64,000 nucleotides of DNA from Colletes latitarsis. Its lineage: Eukaryota; Arthropoda; Insecta; Hymenoptera; Colletidae. The notes under the pieces were generated by a model that was not told where the DNA came from, did no database searches, and was given only the letters and a program-made list of their open reading frames with translations. Below, piece after piece: positions 11,955-22,740 of this stretch (position 1 is the first letter of the stretch; each line of letters starts with the position of its first letter). Both the position numbers and the translations under genes were made by a program. The stretch lies in NCBI RefSeq assembly GCF_051014445.1, contig NC_135144.1:4154001-4218000 (forward strand). Reading direction: 5' to 3'.

Positions 11955-12413
11955 CAATTCTTTCCGTGATATGGTTCTCTTTTATGTAATGGTACGTGTA
12001 TCACAAATATAAAAGTACAATGTTAGGGCCATTTAAAATGTAATATATTGTTATGTAAGGGAGTGGGGGCGAAAGAAGTGCAGTACTGGGGAAACGAATT
12101 CCAACAGTACCAGGGAAGGGGTGTGGAAAAGGTTGAGGTTCACCAAAGGATATACATATGTATATCCTTGGCTATTTTGCTGGAATAAGTCCTGCGAAGG
12201 ACAGATGGTTCATTGAGCTGCGTCCGTCGTTACAGGAATCCGGGGGAGGTCTACTTATTCTTAATAGTAAACTAATTCGGGGTGTTATAGTTATAAAATT
12301 ATTTTATTTCTGCAGTTATTCAAAGGTTTCACCCTGAGCGTTTAAACATTACATATGTTTCTTCGTATATTTTTAAATGTTATACTAATTATGCTTGCAC
12401 AATTCATTTTAAC
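11955..12413. repeat. Tandem segmental duplication, copy 2, interrupted
   Basis: Second copy of the 11676-11905 unit, with shared blocks on both sides of an insertion at about 12056-12285. The intact first copy serves as an internal empty-site reference and shows exactly where the extra sequence entered. Confidence 0.7.
12052..12290. mobile_element. GC-richer ~235 bp insertion of unknown class
   Basis: Absent from the paralogous copy at 11676-11905. The six bases TGTTAT occur on both sides of it (12053-12058 and about 12283-12288), a possible target duplication. It contains a perfect 24 bp palindrome centred in AAGGATATACAT|ATGTATATCCTT at about 12148-12171. The sequence does not end in CA, so it is not a standard solo LTR. 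SINE or unclassified element are the alternatives. Confidence 0.5.
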
Positions 12414-12460
12414 CCCCCGACGTACAATGTAATTTCAAATAGTTTTTCAAACGTATACTA

Positions 12461-13026
12461 TAGGGTTATTTAAATTGAGTGTCACAACATTAAATTTAGA
12501 TAAAAAACAAACTATTTGAGTTATTTCAGGTTTCCTTTATTTTAATATAAAGACCACTTAATAACATTAATCACGGAATACAATGTTATTCAAAAAACCA
12601 CCTTTCTTTCACGAGCTGGACTCGTTTTATTCAATTTTCTATTACACTATTACATAATTGAGGTTCTATTTCATTAATGGGGGCTATAACACTGTTTTTT
12701 AGCTCGTCAATCGTTTGTGGTTTATTGATATAAACTTTACTTTTTAAAAAATCCCATAGGAAAAAGTCTGACGGAGTTAGATCGCATGATCTTGGGGGCC
12801 AGTTGTTGTCTCCTCCTCGACAAATCAAGCGTCGAAAATAAGCTCGAACAGAACTTGAATGTTTATAATAAATTTCAACAATTTATACACGTTGTTGCAC
12901 AGTGTAGCCTTCCATGGTGATTTGTTTATGTTTAGTAATGACGTGTGTGAGACATAACAAAGAGCAATCAAAACATTTAGCAGTCCCATCTGTTAAACAA
13001 TGTGATACTCAATTTGGATAACCCTA
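12461..13026 (-). mobile_element. Mariner-type element with internal deletion
   Basis: Inverted ends TAGGGTTATTTAAATTGAGT (12461) and the complement of TAGGGTTATCCAAATTGAGT (ending 13026), flanked by TA at 12459-12460 and 13027-13028. The element is only 566 bp, against about 1.3 kb expected for an intact mariner-type element. Its interior is the fused two ends of a transposase gene, listed separately. It is a deletion derivative of the kind that can give rise to MITEs. Confidence 0.85.
12586..12915 (-). pseudogene. Fused N- and C-terminal remnant of a mariner-like transposase
   Basis: Reading from 12915 down, the first ~30 codons (MEGYTVQQRV, stop, IVEIYYKHSSSVRAYFRR) match the N-terminal helix-turn-helix segment of mariner-like transposases that start ME.YTVEQR. 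The frame then passes straight into the C-terminal catalytic segment, with NWPPRSCDLTPSDFFLWDFL and SKVYINKPQTIDELK. The DDE-type CDLTPSDFFLW block is diagnostic for the superfamily. Roughly 200 residues between these parts are missing, including the first catalytic aspartate. Two in-frame stops (codon 11 and after VIEN) confirm that it is dead. Confidence 0.85.
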
Positions 13027-13121
13027 TATTTAATTTTGTTTAAATTTGTTCGTACAATTGCGAATGCTGACTCCCATAAAGTTCGTGAAACCGATTGTTT
13101 AACAAATAAAAAAGAAAGTAA

Positions 13122-13340
13122 CACTTATTTGCCAACACAATAATGTCTTAACAATTCGAATATATAAACATAAAACTCAATTCGTACAAGTTCTTGAAAA
13201 CCTGAATCTAATCCTTTAAATATTGATGGTAAAGTTGCAAATTCCTTAAATTTAAATAAGTCCGGTAAATTCTGTACTATTAAATAATGTGGATTAACGT
13301 GGAGGGTCGTAAATCCTCCTACTATTAATACTTGAAAGGA
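13122..13340 (-). repeat. 219 bp tandem repeat, unit 1, open frame of unknown function
   Basis: First of two head-to-tail units of exactly 219 bp that appear identical. Since 219 is a multiple of three, each unit carries the same minus-strand frame: VLIVGGFTTLHVNPHYLIVQ, then LPDLFKFKEFATLPSIFKGL, ending CVGK and a stop. The frame looks protein-like in composition, with regular hydrophobic spacing, but I do not recognise the family. It may be a fragment of a transposon or host exon; the unit boundary does not show convincing splice sites. Confidence 0.7.
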
Positions 13341-13559
13341 CACTTATTTGCCAACACAATAATGTCTTAACAATTCGAATATATAAACATAAAACTCAAT
13401 TCGTACAAGTTCTTGAAAACCTGAATCTAATCCTTTAAATATTGATGGTAAAGTTGCAAATTCCTTAAATTTAAATAAGTCCGGTAAATTCTGTACTATT
13501 AAATAATGTGGATTAACGTGGAGGGTCGTAAATCCTCCTACTATTAATACTTGAAAGGA
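13341..13559 (-). repeat. 219 bp tandem repeat, unit 2
   Basis: Identical continuation of the unit at 13122-13340. On the minus strand this is the upstream unit, and its frame extends 5' to 13595 with MLLSNSLGRVLYS before the repeated part. The stop codon at the end of each unit prevents read-through into the next, so the duplication does not make a longer protein. Confidence 0.7.
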
Positions 13560-13610
13560 ATAAAGAACGCGTCCTAAGCTGTTTGACAATAACAATGTTT
13601 AGAAGTTCAA

Positions 13611-13670
13611 ACAGTGAAGCTTGACATGAATAACTTGTAACGAGTCAAACTCGTCATTGTTAAGGCAATG
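13611..13670 (+). repeat. Dispersed short repeat, copy 1 (pair with 19550-19615)
   Basis: The segment containing CTTGTAACGAGTCAAACTCG matches the complement of 19550-19615, which has GAATTTGACTCGTTACAAG, with further matching bases on both sides (TTGACAT, CGTCATT). The internal CGAGTCAAACTCG is itself nearly palindromic. Identity unknown. The rest of 13671-14453 is mildly GC-rich with short frames on both strands and no recognisable gene. Confidence 0.55.
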
Positions 13671-14453
13671 GGTCAATATTCATGACGTCGACTTAAACAA
13701 AAGTTGTGGAACTTCTTACGAAATCAGCTGATAGAAAAATACGAACGTAATATTTTTCGAACGCTTCGTCTGTCGAAGATTGCCGGTCGAGTTACGTTCC
13801 TTGTTAGTAAATATTTACGTCGTTCCTAAAAACTACTCGGTACATGGAATGCAGAAACGCTGAAGGCCCAGGAAATAGGAAGGAACGAAATAATTTTAGC
13901 AGGAGAAAAACGGTTGAAATTGTCGGCGGTGCGTTTACTTTTGAGCCAGAAAATCATCCAGAGCTCCACGCAATAAAGACTAGACCGGAGCTCTTGATTC
14001 TTACCCACCGTCGAGATCAACCGCATACTGCATCAACACGAAAACGTTTCTGCACTTAGGCGAGAGGGTAGGGTGAACCAGGACGCTGAGAGTTGGCTGT
14101 CACCCGCATGGGGTCACCCTCGTTACGCCTAGCGATGGAAACGACGCGATGCATAAGTAATTCCCGAGGCAGCAGGCATTCGGGCTATTTGCTTAAACGA
14201 GCGCCGCACATCCTCGATTACTGGATACCTCTTGACTACTGTCCTCTATGCAAGTGTCTTACAAGCTTGATCGAATGTTTGAAATGAATTGCTAATCGAG
14301 CAATGCGGCGATTAGCCACGTATCTCGCTAATGATAGCTTTCGAGACAAACAGTGCTAGAGACAAGTGGACTTTGTATTCGTGTATATCCACGTATCGAT
14401 CAAATATTCAAAATGGCCGCTACTTAAGACCGCTTATCAGTAAATGGCATATA

Positions 14454-15618
14454 CAGGATGTTCGGTCACCCCTGGGAAAAATTTTAATGGGAGAATCTAA
14501 TGGCCAAAATAAAACGAAAATCAAGAATACCAATTTGTTGATCGAGGCTTCATTAAAAAGTTATTAACCTAGCCCAATTTTCCGGGGCTGTAGAGCTCCA
14601 CTAATACTCATTGTTTGAATTTTGAATCATTAAAATCCTTCAGTCCGTTCAGAAATTATGATTTTTTAAATATACGCATTAAATTTCGGGGAAACATTTC
14701 TGGCCCCATAGTATATTTTCGGTAAAGAATTTTTTTCTCGAAAGTACATAGGATTTCGGGTGTACCAAAAGTGATTATAATTGACCTTTTGCAGCTAAAA
14801 ATAATTTCTCCAGAACAATTTGAGAATTTTTTTTTACCGAAAAATTTTAGCACATACACCCTGTCAATTTTTCCTAAAAATTCCTTTTTGATTTTTAGTA
14901 ATTTCGTTTGACGCCCTACCAAAAAGATGTATAATATTTTTTTGTAGGTACCCATGAGCTCTACTTCAGAAAATGTTTCATTGAAATATATTCACTATTG
15001 CATGAGTTATGACTGTTTGAAAATTGGACCATTTTTATGGGATTTCTCTAACTTTACGGGGTCAAGGAATAACTTCTTTTCAATATTGTTAGAATTTCTA
15101 CATATTCTTCGCCAAAATATGTGTCGTTTGTTGTTTGAAATATTCAAATTCTTCAATCCGTTCAGAAGTTATAACGTTTTAAAGATACGCATAAAATTTT
15201 GGAGTGACATTTCTGGCCAGAAATTATGTTTTCGGTAAGGAATTTTTGTCTCGAAAATGATTAGGATTTCGAGGGTATGTCTATTGACCAAAAATGATTA
15301 TAATTGACCCCTGTAACCAAAAGTAATTTTTTTTAGAACGATTTGGAATTTTTTAATTTTATCGAAAAATTTTACACCTCGAATTTTTTCTCGAAAGTGG
15401 GTAGGATTTTGTGGCTATGTCTATTCACCAAAAATTATTGTAATTGACCCCCACAACTGAAAATAATTTTTTTAGAACGATTTGAAATTTTGTAATTTAA
15501 TTTTTTAATAACTTTTTAACGAAGCCTCAATCAAGAAATTAATATTTTTGATTTTCGCCTTATTTTGACCTCTAGAATCTCTCATTAAAATTTTTCCTAG
15601 GGGTGGCCGAACACCCTG
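14454..15618 (-). mobile_element. CAGGGTG-family TIR element, long form
   Basis: Complete copy of 1165 bp. The left end is CAGGATGTTCGGTCACCCC, the right end GGGTGGCCGAACACCCTG, and TA lies on both sides. It carries the long module, whose recurrent frame reads on the minus strand from 14955 (MGTYKKILYIF..GRQTKLLKIKKEF). This copy also supplies the uninterrupted reference (about 14960-15010) that proves the TA target duplication of the nested element at 54687-55070. Confidence 0.88.
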
Positions 15619-15621
15619 TAT

Positions 15622-17820
15622 TTCATAAATTGAATATTTGGTGTATTAAAATCGAACGTAATATGCATTCAAGTATATCGTAACTTAAAAATAATGAATA
15701 TTTTTAACATTTTCTTACATCTCGTCGGTATAACACTGAACTTAAGACTAAGATTAATACTATAATGCAGATAAAGTTAAGCATTTGATTACTTTCAAAC
15801 TCTAATATCTTGTAATTCATTAATCTACCTAAATTTTTGACCGTTTGTTGTACATATAAGTCCATTTTATTAAAATTTGGATTCGGGGAAAATAACTATG
15901 GATCAGTCTGCCGAAATCTAGTGACATTCTCTGGCGAATTGTAAACACAATTTGGTATTTTCGAATTTGAACACGGACGTTTAAAAAATATTATATCCCA
16001 TTTGCACGAAACGTAACTTCGCGCGCTGACCACTTTAATCCTAGATATCCGATTCCCAAAGCTCATCCGACCCCGTCCCATAGAGAAAATAACCATTAAG
16101 CCCGTGACACACGAGCATTCGCGCTAGCGTTTTTCTACCGAGTATTTCAGCACTGTTTTCAAAGACTGCAAGTACGTTTCAAGCAAAGAATCTTGATAGT
16201 ACTATCGTTTTTCAACAAACCATCGTTCCTAAAAATCCTTCAATAGTTGAAATAATCCAATCAAATAACGAAAAACAGCGAAATTAATTCCCAGTTTCGA
16301 AACTTACTTATGAGAATGTGAAAACTCCTGAATTCTATTTTTTAAAGAACTATTACAATGTTTTGTTTTTGGTAACCATCGATATTATCGGAATTCTATA
16401 GTTATGTACGTACTATAAAACTTATTCAATTTTGCACAAAGAAAGTAGAATATATTTTTTCTATGTGTAATAGTTTCATCGTAATTTAAATTAAAAAGTA
16501 TAAATAATTCTTATTCGATATGTAGGCTTTTTGAAAATTTACTTTCGGTTCTTGATAGTGTTCGAAAAAGCACAGAAAAGGAATTAACTGTATTACACAA
16601 AGAGTTCGTGGTACTGAATGTGATAACTATACTTTATTTGTCTGTGCTATTAATATTGTGCATAATTTATGCTTCGAAAAGGATCTTGAACGAGTTCCTT
16701 ATGATTGTACATCGGCTCAAAACGCAATATTTTCTGCAATTCGTAATTTTCAGAATCGCGACACTCAGGCATAGCAATTAGTATAGAGTGCTGCGATCTC
16801 TTGTTCCATTTCATACATCACATTTGATTTCATGCACGAAATTTTATGACAATGTCCATACATTTTAATATACATTTTTTTGTATTCAAACGCAGAAATG
16901 CAATTTTGTTTGAAATTACAAAAAATTAATAATAGCAAGTATTCCGGAGCAGGAGCCTTCAATGTTGTAGACAGGTGGAAATGTGTCATTGAATCTTTTT
17001 CAATTCTAAAGGCTGAAAGATTTTTTCAATTCTCGTCAGATTTGGATTTAATGGTATATGTGAAACAAATGTTGTTGAGCTAGTAATCTGAGACAATATA
17101 TATATTTATATAGGTTTTCAGACAGATCTTGTAGAAAGATAGTATTTGTGTCTATTTAACTTTTTGTATCAGGATTTTTCACCTAGTTTGTTATAGTTAG
17201 GTATTGAATTTCTCATGTGCTGGAACATGCACTACCGTTCATAAATCACTGGATATTTTGCTCGTCTTGGAAAATGCAAAATAAGGTACAGATACAAATT
17301 CCTAAAGCAATCTTATTACCTTCCTTTGTTACATTTATTCGTTTTAAGTTACTACTTTACTATAAATTTTATAACGTACGTATAAAGTCAAAATAAATAT
17401 GCGATAAGCAAGGAAACAAATTTTGATGGTGAACGTGTTTAAAATCAAATAAGGTTTGATAAGAAATATTACAGGAAGGTTGGAATGAAATTAATAAAAA
17501 AAAATTGTAAAAAACAATTATCGAGAGAATTCGACCATTAATTTGAACAATTATTTTCAAACGAAGCTGATACACTCATAAAACGAAAATTTTACATTGT
17601 TAATATTTCGATACAATTCGTGACATACGATATTCATTAAATTTACTTTATAATGTAATGAATAAGTTTTAATTTTGTAATATACATTACTTCGCAGTAT
17701 TAATTCATTTTTATTTCACATTCATTAAATGTCTGGTGACTTATGGACGAAAGCGTAAATACGTCCAACTTGCCTTTGCCAATCGACTAGAAAACAACGG
17801 AACTATGTCATGAAAATTTT
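15622..17820. other. Unannotated stretch, no gene recognised
   Basis: AT-rich DNA with short frames on both strands (for example 15896-16096 minus and the overlapping pair at 16765-17083). None has a recognisable motif, and overlap of opposite frames argues against coding. No tRNA-like or repeat structure was found. Confidence 0.5.
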
Positions 17821-17823
17821 AAA

Positions 17824-17870
17824 AATAAATACAAATTCTGCTTCTAAAAAAAAAAAAAAAAAAAAAAAAA
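17824..17870 (+). repeat. AATAAA signal followed by an A25 tract (possible retroposed 3' end)
   Basis: AATAAA at 17824-17829 is followed 16 nt later by 25 consecutive A residues (17846-17870). That spacing is what a reverse-transcribed polyadenylated RNA would leave. I could not identify a parent RNA upstream or a flanking target duplication, so a plain homopolymer expansion remains possible. Confidence 0.4.
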
Positions 17871-18184
17871 CACCAAATAATAAGCAATAATACAGAATGC
17901 AATTAAGTTTACAACGATTGTAACTCTGTACTCTAGCCTGAATAATGTTTTCATGAGTTGCACTTCCGTTATTAAGCTTTTCGAACATTTTATGTGGGTA
18001 AAGTAGTTGCAGTAATTTTCATACCGCTTCAACTTGTCAATCTGGTAAAGACAATGCATTGTATTGCATCAAAGGAAGGCATGCATACATGAAATATTTT
18101 CTTTTAGTTCTGTACGAGATTGTAACTTACATGAGCTATGAATTCTACCTTGGACTTTTTCTTTACCTGGTTGTTATGGCGTAA

Positions 18185-18388
18185 CTATATATTTTTTTGT
18201 AGTGTTAAAACAGTCACGAAAATCGGGAACTCTATATCTTCTTCAGCAACTGCAATTTCGCTATTATCCGCAATTTCAATTGCCGGCCTGACGATAAGGG
18301 TGTCGGCGTCATTTATAGCCTGTTTGATAGTAAATCTATCATTTGCAGCAGGCCGCCAGTAGCGTACGCGTAGGCAACAATAATTCAC
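18185..18388 (-). pseudogene. Fragment resembling a transposon-associated ADTLIV..EDIE domain
   Basis: The minus-strand frame contains IKQAINDADTLIVRPAIEIA, then AVAEEDIEFPIFVTVLT. A pattern of the type DADTLIV..A.E.A....VVGEDID.LVLLTAL is common in poorly characterised, often transposon-associated proteins of insects and other animals. The match rests on my memory of that pattern. The piece is about 65 residues with no visible start or conserved flank, so it is at best a relic. Confidence 0.4.
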
Positions 18389-18391
18389 TGG

Positions 18392-19549
18392 AATCGGATT
18401 TACAGATTTTTCCGTCCTTTTAGTAGGGGTCCGTCATAACCCCAATATACCAATTACATTTCTAAAAAGCATTATATCACTTAAAAATTAACAACACCTT
18501 GAGCAATATTAAACAATGAGTAAAGTTTTTAACTTAATATAAATATTATGTAAAAATTTGCATGAAATCAGATTCTTTACAGATCAATAACTGTCAATAC
18601 TGCTCAAAGTGACAATGAAATAAAGCATAGGTGGAGGAGTATCTCTGTCACTTTCTTTTACCAGCCTGTGTATCGGGAACATTACAAAATTTGAAAACAA
18701 TGGAAATTAACGTTGCTATTAAGTGAACAAGTAGTGAAATAGTTATCAATGGAGATTAATCAAAATAGTACTAGTGTTATATAAGTAAACTTTATTTATT
18801 CTGTATAGTAGATAGATTGAATAAGGATTTAATAGATTATTTAATAAGGAATTGAAAGAAACATTTCCATTTTTATACAAGTGAATTGCGTGTAATGACT
18901 AATGCAAACAATTGTGAAAAGATAAAAGTAAGTGGACATCTTATAAAACACGTGATATAGAAAAATTGATATCTTGTATTATCATCTTTTACTCTAATTG
19001 CTGCCTCTAAATGTCGTGGCATACTATTTATTAAGTTTTCAATATAATCTTTGCTTATAATTACAAATGCCAACTACATATTGTTAAAATCGTGCTTTTC
19101 CGCTTTTCCAATAAGACTAGACGTTTTTTGCTGTTCACCATTTGAAACTAGAGATACAGATTTATGTGCTCTACAATGGTGAGAAAATATAGTGTAGAAC
19201 AACGAAGTTCTTAAATTTGTAATTTACATTCTTTGAAAAGGGAGAAAATAATTTTACTATTATTAGAAAACTTTCTTCGTTTCACTTCACTTTTTATGAA
19301 TGTAATTATGTCGGCTTTAATCGAAAACGCAAACATGTAACTGGTTAATGGTGACGTCTGAATGTGACCTTTGCAGGTAGTTGAGATTGTTGTCTAGATA
19401 CCGGAATGTTTAAAAAATAGAAGAATAAAATGAAAAGTGTTTTTGGGACGGTCTAGATGTGTTTCTTGAAAGCAAAATATTTCCTACAAAGAATTCATCA
19501 ATTTTCTTCGACATTTTGTTTTACCTAAAGTAAAATTTATTTGAATTAA
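18392..19549. other. Unannotated stretch, no gene recognised
   Basis: AT-rich sequence with no conserved frame, repeat or RNA gene that I can support. The minus-strand frame at 18873-19073 matches nothing I know. Confidence 0.5.
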
Positions 19550-19615
19550 TCCCTTACCGTAGAATGACGAATTTGACTCGTTACAAGTTCTTGATGTCAA
19601 CTTTCACAATCATGA
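19550..19615 (-). repeat. Dispersed short repeat, copy 2 (pair with 13611-13670)
   Basis: The complement of this segment matches 13611-13670 over roughly 55 bp. The two copies are inverted relative to one another and about 6 kb apart. Neither contains a gene. Confidence 0.55.
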
Positions 19616-19814
19616 GGCTACTCACTCGTCATCAAGTTTTATATATTAAAATCAACATATTTTGATATTCACGAGGTATGTATTCGTAAAACAAATTAAC
19701 AAATCAACAAATTTTGATTTATAATTGTAGAAAAATAAGTTATAACAGATCTTTACGCTTCTTCGCGTCACAAAATTATTCGCACACTTTATATTAATTA
19801 CTATTTTAACGAAA

Positions 19815-20711
19815 TTAATATTTAGTAGGATACCTCTTCTGTTTTATAACTTCCGCAAGTCTTTTTGGCATTGATCCTACTATTGTTTTTAGTTAATTAA
19901 TGTCAATTTTTTGCCATTCCTCTTGTAATCTGCTTTGTAGTTCAGTTTGTAATTTGTAATTGAGTGTTTACGTATTTTAACATCTAATATATTCCATACT
20001 ATCTCGATAGAATTTAAATCCGGGGACCGAGGTGGAGTTTTCATTATTTTCAAGCAATTGTATAACAACCATTCTTGCACTAATCTCGATTTATATTTAG
20101 AATCGTTATCTTGGTAAAACTGGAAGACGTCTAAGATCCCCATCTTTTGAGCACTTTGCTTTAAATTTTCTTTTAAAATGTTTAAATACTGCAGTTTACC
20201 CACACTATGATAACTAATACAACTCCAAACTATTATATAACCGTCTCCGTGCTCATTATATAGTAATATAAAATTCAGAAGGCTTTGAAATATAGTTTTT
20301 CGTGAATTCTATTCTTTGTTTTCTATTAATTTCGCTTACATAAAGTTTTCCCCTTGCTACGCGGCCGTTGTACCCGTTCTTCCGTAGTGTTCTTTTAACT
20401 GTTTCGTCAGAAACTTCTTTTCCACTAAAATTTTGCAGAAGCAACTTTATTTGGAGGCCACTTATTTTCGAATCTTCTTAAATTTTTCTCACTGCAAAAC
20501 GCTTTTCTGAGCAATTTAATAATTTTTTCCTACCACGGCCTGTTTTGTTTTCTACTTATCCCTCTTCTTCGTATCGTTTTGTAACATATCGCACTATAGA
20601 ATAACTCTTGCAAGCAGTTTTTCCTATTTCTTTAATGAATTTTCCATTCTTTCAATGAAAAATAATAATTTTCTTAACTTCCAAATTTGTTTCTTTATTT
20701 TTTCTACCCAT
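19815..20711 (-). pseudogene. Tc1-like transposase pseudogene
   Basis: Minus-strand relic beginning MGRKNKETNLEVKKIIIFH at 20711, a typical Tc1 N-terminus. Residues VSDETVKRTLRKNGYNGRVA and RKQRIEFTKNYISKPSEF at 20256-20444 match the second helix-turn-helix (paired-like) domain. The catalytic part at 19889-20203 has FYQDNDSKYKS (second aspartate region) and PPRSPDLNSIEIVWNILD with the final glutamate. The C-terminus SMPKRLAEVIKQKRYPTKY with stop is at 19815-19870 in another frame. Several frameshifts and stops separate these blocks, so no functional enzyme can be made. The reconstructed span of about 300 codons is a little shorter than the usual ~340. Confidence 0.9.
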
Positions 20712-20864
20712 GATAATGAAGTGTTAAAACGAGAAGTTATAAATGAAAATTAATGATTTCTGGCTCCTTGTCTACGTTGTTCTAACTATTTTCGACGATA
20801 TTTTAATCTATAAATTTATAGATTGCATTTGTTTTATTTATTTTACGATTTTGTTACAATGATC

Positions 20865-21648
20865 GGTAATTATTTAGATTACGGACAGTACCTCCGATTT
20901 CGGTGATTTTTGAATATGTTATAGAAATCAACATTTTAAACAACTTTTTTCTATACATATAACCGCCGCTCGGCCTTAGTTTTCGAGATATTTTCGAAAA
21001 ACTGTCGGAACTCATACATTAATTCTGCTTGATCGTGTGCATCTGTGTTACACTTCACGCGTTAGTATGCGATCGCCGCTTTTCTACTGTTTTGCAGGCA
21101 GCAGCACATCGACGGACATCAAACATATACACATATATAACGGGTGTGCTTACAAATCAAATTTAACTAATTTTAGATTTTACGATTTTTTATTTGAACC
21201 TGCATGTGTAGGAATGGAAAATAGCCTAACCTAACCAAACCTAATATTCCTAATCAATGAATTAGGTTAGGTTAGAGTCTAAGGTAATATTCTGGTTGCC
21301 TAACGGCGACCAGATATAAACTTCGATTCAAAATCACTAAAATTAGTTAAATTTGATTTTTAAGCCCACCCGTTATATATGTGTATATGTATTGGTGTCC
21401 GTCGGTGTGCTGCTGCCTGCAAAACAGTAGAAAAACGGCGATCGCATACTAACGCGTAAGAGGTAACACGGATGCACACGCAGGCAGAATTCAATGCATT
21501 AGTTCCGACAGTTTTTCGAAAATATCTCGAAAACTAAGGCCGAGCGACGGTTATATGTATAAGAAAAAGTTTTTCAAAATGTTGATTTCTATAACATATT
21601 CAAAAATCATTGAAATCGGAAGTACCGTCCGTAATCTAAATAATTACC
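20865..21648. mobile_element. Foldback element with TTAGG/CCTAA motifs in its centre
   Basis: Arms of about 320 bp (20865 to about 21185 and about 21328 to 21648) are complementary. They begin GGTAATTATTTAGATTACGG and end with the complement CCGTAATCTAAATAATTACC. The central ~140 bp contain CCTAACCTAACC at 21225-21236 and TTAGGTTAGGTTAG at 21262-21275, which pair with each other, so the loop carries its own small hairpin. It has no protein-coding content. It lies inside the Tc1 element and is thus the later insertion. Confidence 0.8.
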
Positions 21649-22680
21649 CAATTATCTATAAATTATGTATATCCAAATAAAAAATCTATAAAAAAACCTT
21701 CGTTATCTTAATATTTCATTCGTCTTTGCCACATTATCGACTAAGCGAATAATTTTGTGACCCACTGTACGATTGAAAAATTATTTGTAATTAAATCATA
21801 CCTGAAGGGTTTAGGCAAAGGACTGGGGAATAGTCTTCCCAATCGGCTGCAAACAATTCATTAATTAATCGTCATTAACAACTGTTTCCATCGTCTGTCC
21901 ACTTATTTTTGTCCCCGACCGTACACCCGATAGGAAAATGCAAACGCAGGTGCTCGCGTATCGCAGCCCTCGTATTTTCCCAGTGGGACACGGTCAGTGG
22001 AGCTTTGGTAGTCGATGACTCGGACGATCAGAGTTAAAGTGGGCCATTCGCGGCGGTTCGTTTCGAGCACGGAGGATGGAATTGTGTCCCGAGAGACTTG
22101 CACGCGAGGGTATCGATGCCATCCGTAGAAAAGACCCGTATACCTCGCTGCGCGGCTTACGAAAGTTTTAGGAGGGCAGTAGTGTGATCGCGAACCGCCA
22201 GAGTGACAGTTGGCGCGCTTGGGCGCGGTAACCAAGGTTACGTGGCGCGTGCGCGTTGAGAGGATTCGGGACATCCGTTGCGAAGCACACCACGGGGGTG
22301 GTTTTTCGCGTTGGCACACCCGGGCGGCTAGTTGGGCGGTGTCTGCAGCCTTCACTTTCCTCCTGAAAATCGAAGGCTACGGGGGTGGTGGCCGTTCTTT
22401 TTTTTCATTCTATCGCTGTCTCTTTCTTTTCCCGCTGTCGCTCGCTCCCTTGTTCATCGGCGTTCCTTTGTTCGTCGTCGTCCCATCCGTCGATCGTGTC
22501 CTTTCTCGCGTCCTCCCCTCTCGTTTCTCCTTTCCCTTTTTCTTCGCGGAGCGCGATGACACGTGTCACGCGGTGAACGCAGAACCGAACGACACCCAGG
22601 CAGGTGCACGTGCGAGCTCCGCTATGCACGGCGCCAAAACAAGAAAAAAGTGAAAGTGCTCCGCTTCGGTTCGCGTCGCC

Positions 22681-22740
22681 TCGCCTGGATTCGCCTAGAA
22701 TCGCCTTGAATCGCCTCGAATCGCCTGGTTTCGCGGAACG
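22681..22740 (+). repeat. Decamer tandem repeat TCGCCTnGAA
   Basis: Five successive 10 bp units beginning TCGCCTGGAT, TCGCCTAGAA, TCGCCTTGAA, TCGCCTCGAA and TCGCCTGGTT, then a decayed sixth (TCGCGGAACG). Variation is concentrated at the seventh base. It lies inside the CpG-rich island. A 10 bp period matches one turn of DNA and is not a multiple of three, which argues against a coding repeat. Confidence 0.8.

Larger units (their letters stand above)
19755..21768 (-). mobile_element. Tc1-type transposon, decayed, with a foldback inserted
   Basis: The right end carries GCGAATAATTTTGTGACCCA followed by CTGTA, whose complement is the typical Tc1-like terminus CAGTGGGTCACAAAATTATT. The left end has the matching GTCACAAAATTATTCGC at 19767-19783, but its outermost bases are diverged, so the left limit is approximate. 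The transposase relic lies at 19815-20711. A separate 784 bp foldback (20865-21648) occupies the region between the transposase start and the right terminus, which inflates the length to 2 kb. Confidence 0.8.

Noticed and set aside
12052..12290. Reading the 235 bp insertion as a solo LTR
   Set aside because: It can start with TG (TGTTATGTAAGG), but no matching CA end is found on either strand, so the LTR signature fails.
22210..22653. Long plus frame in the CpG-rich island (147 codons)
   Set aside because: Overlapped by equally long minus frames, low-complexity Ser/Leu/Phe-rich, no motif. Explained by scarcity of stop codons in GC-rich DNA.
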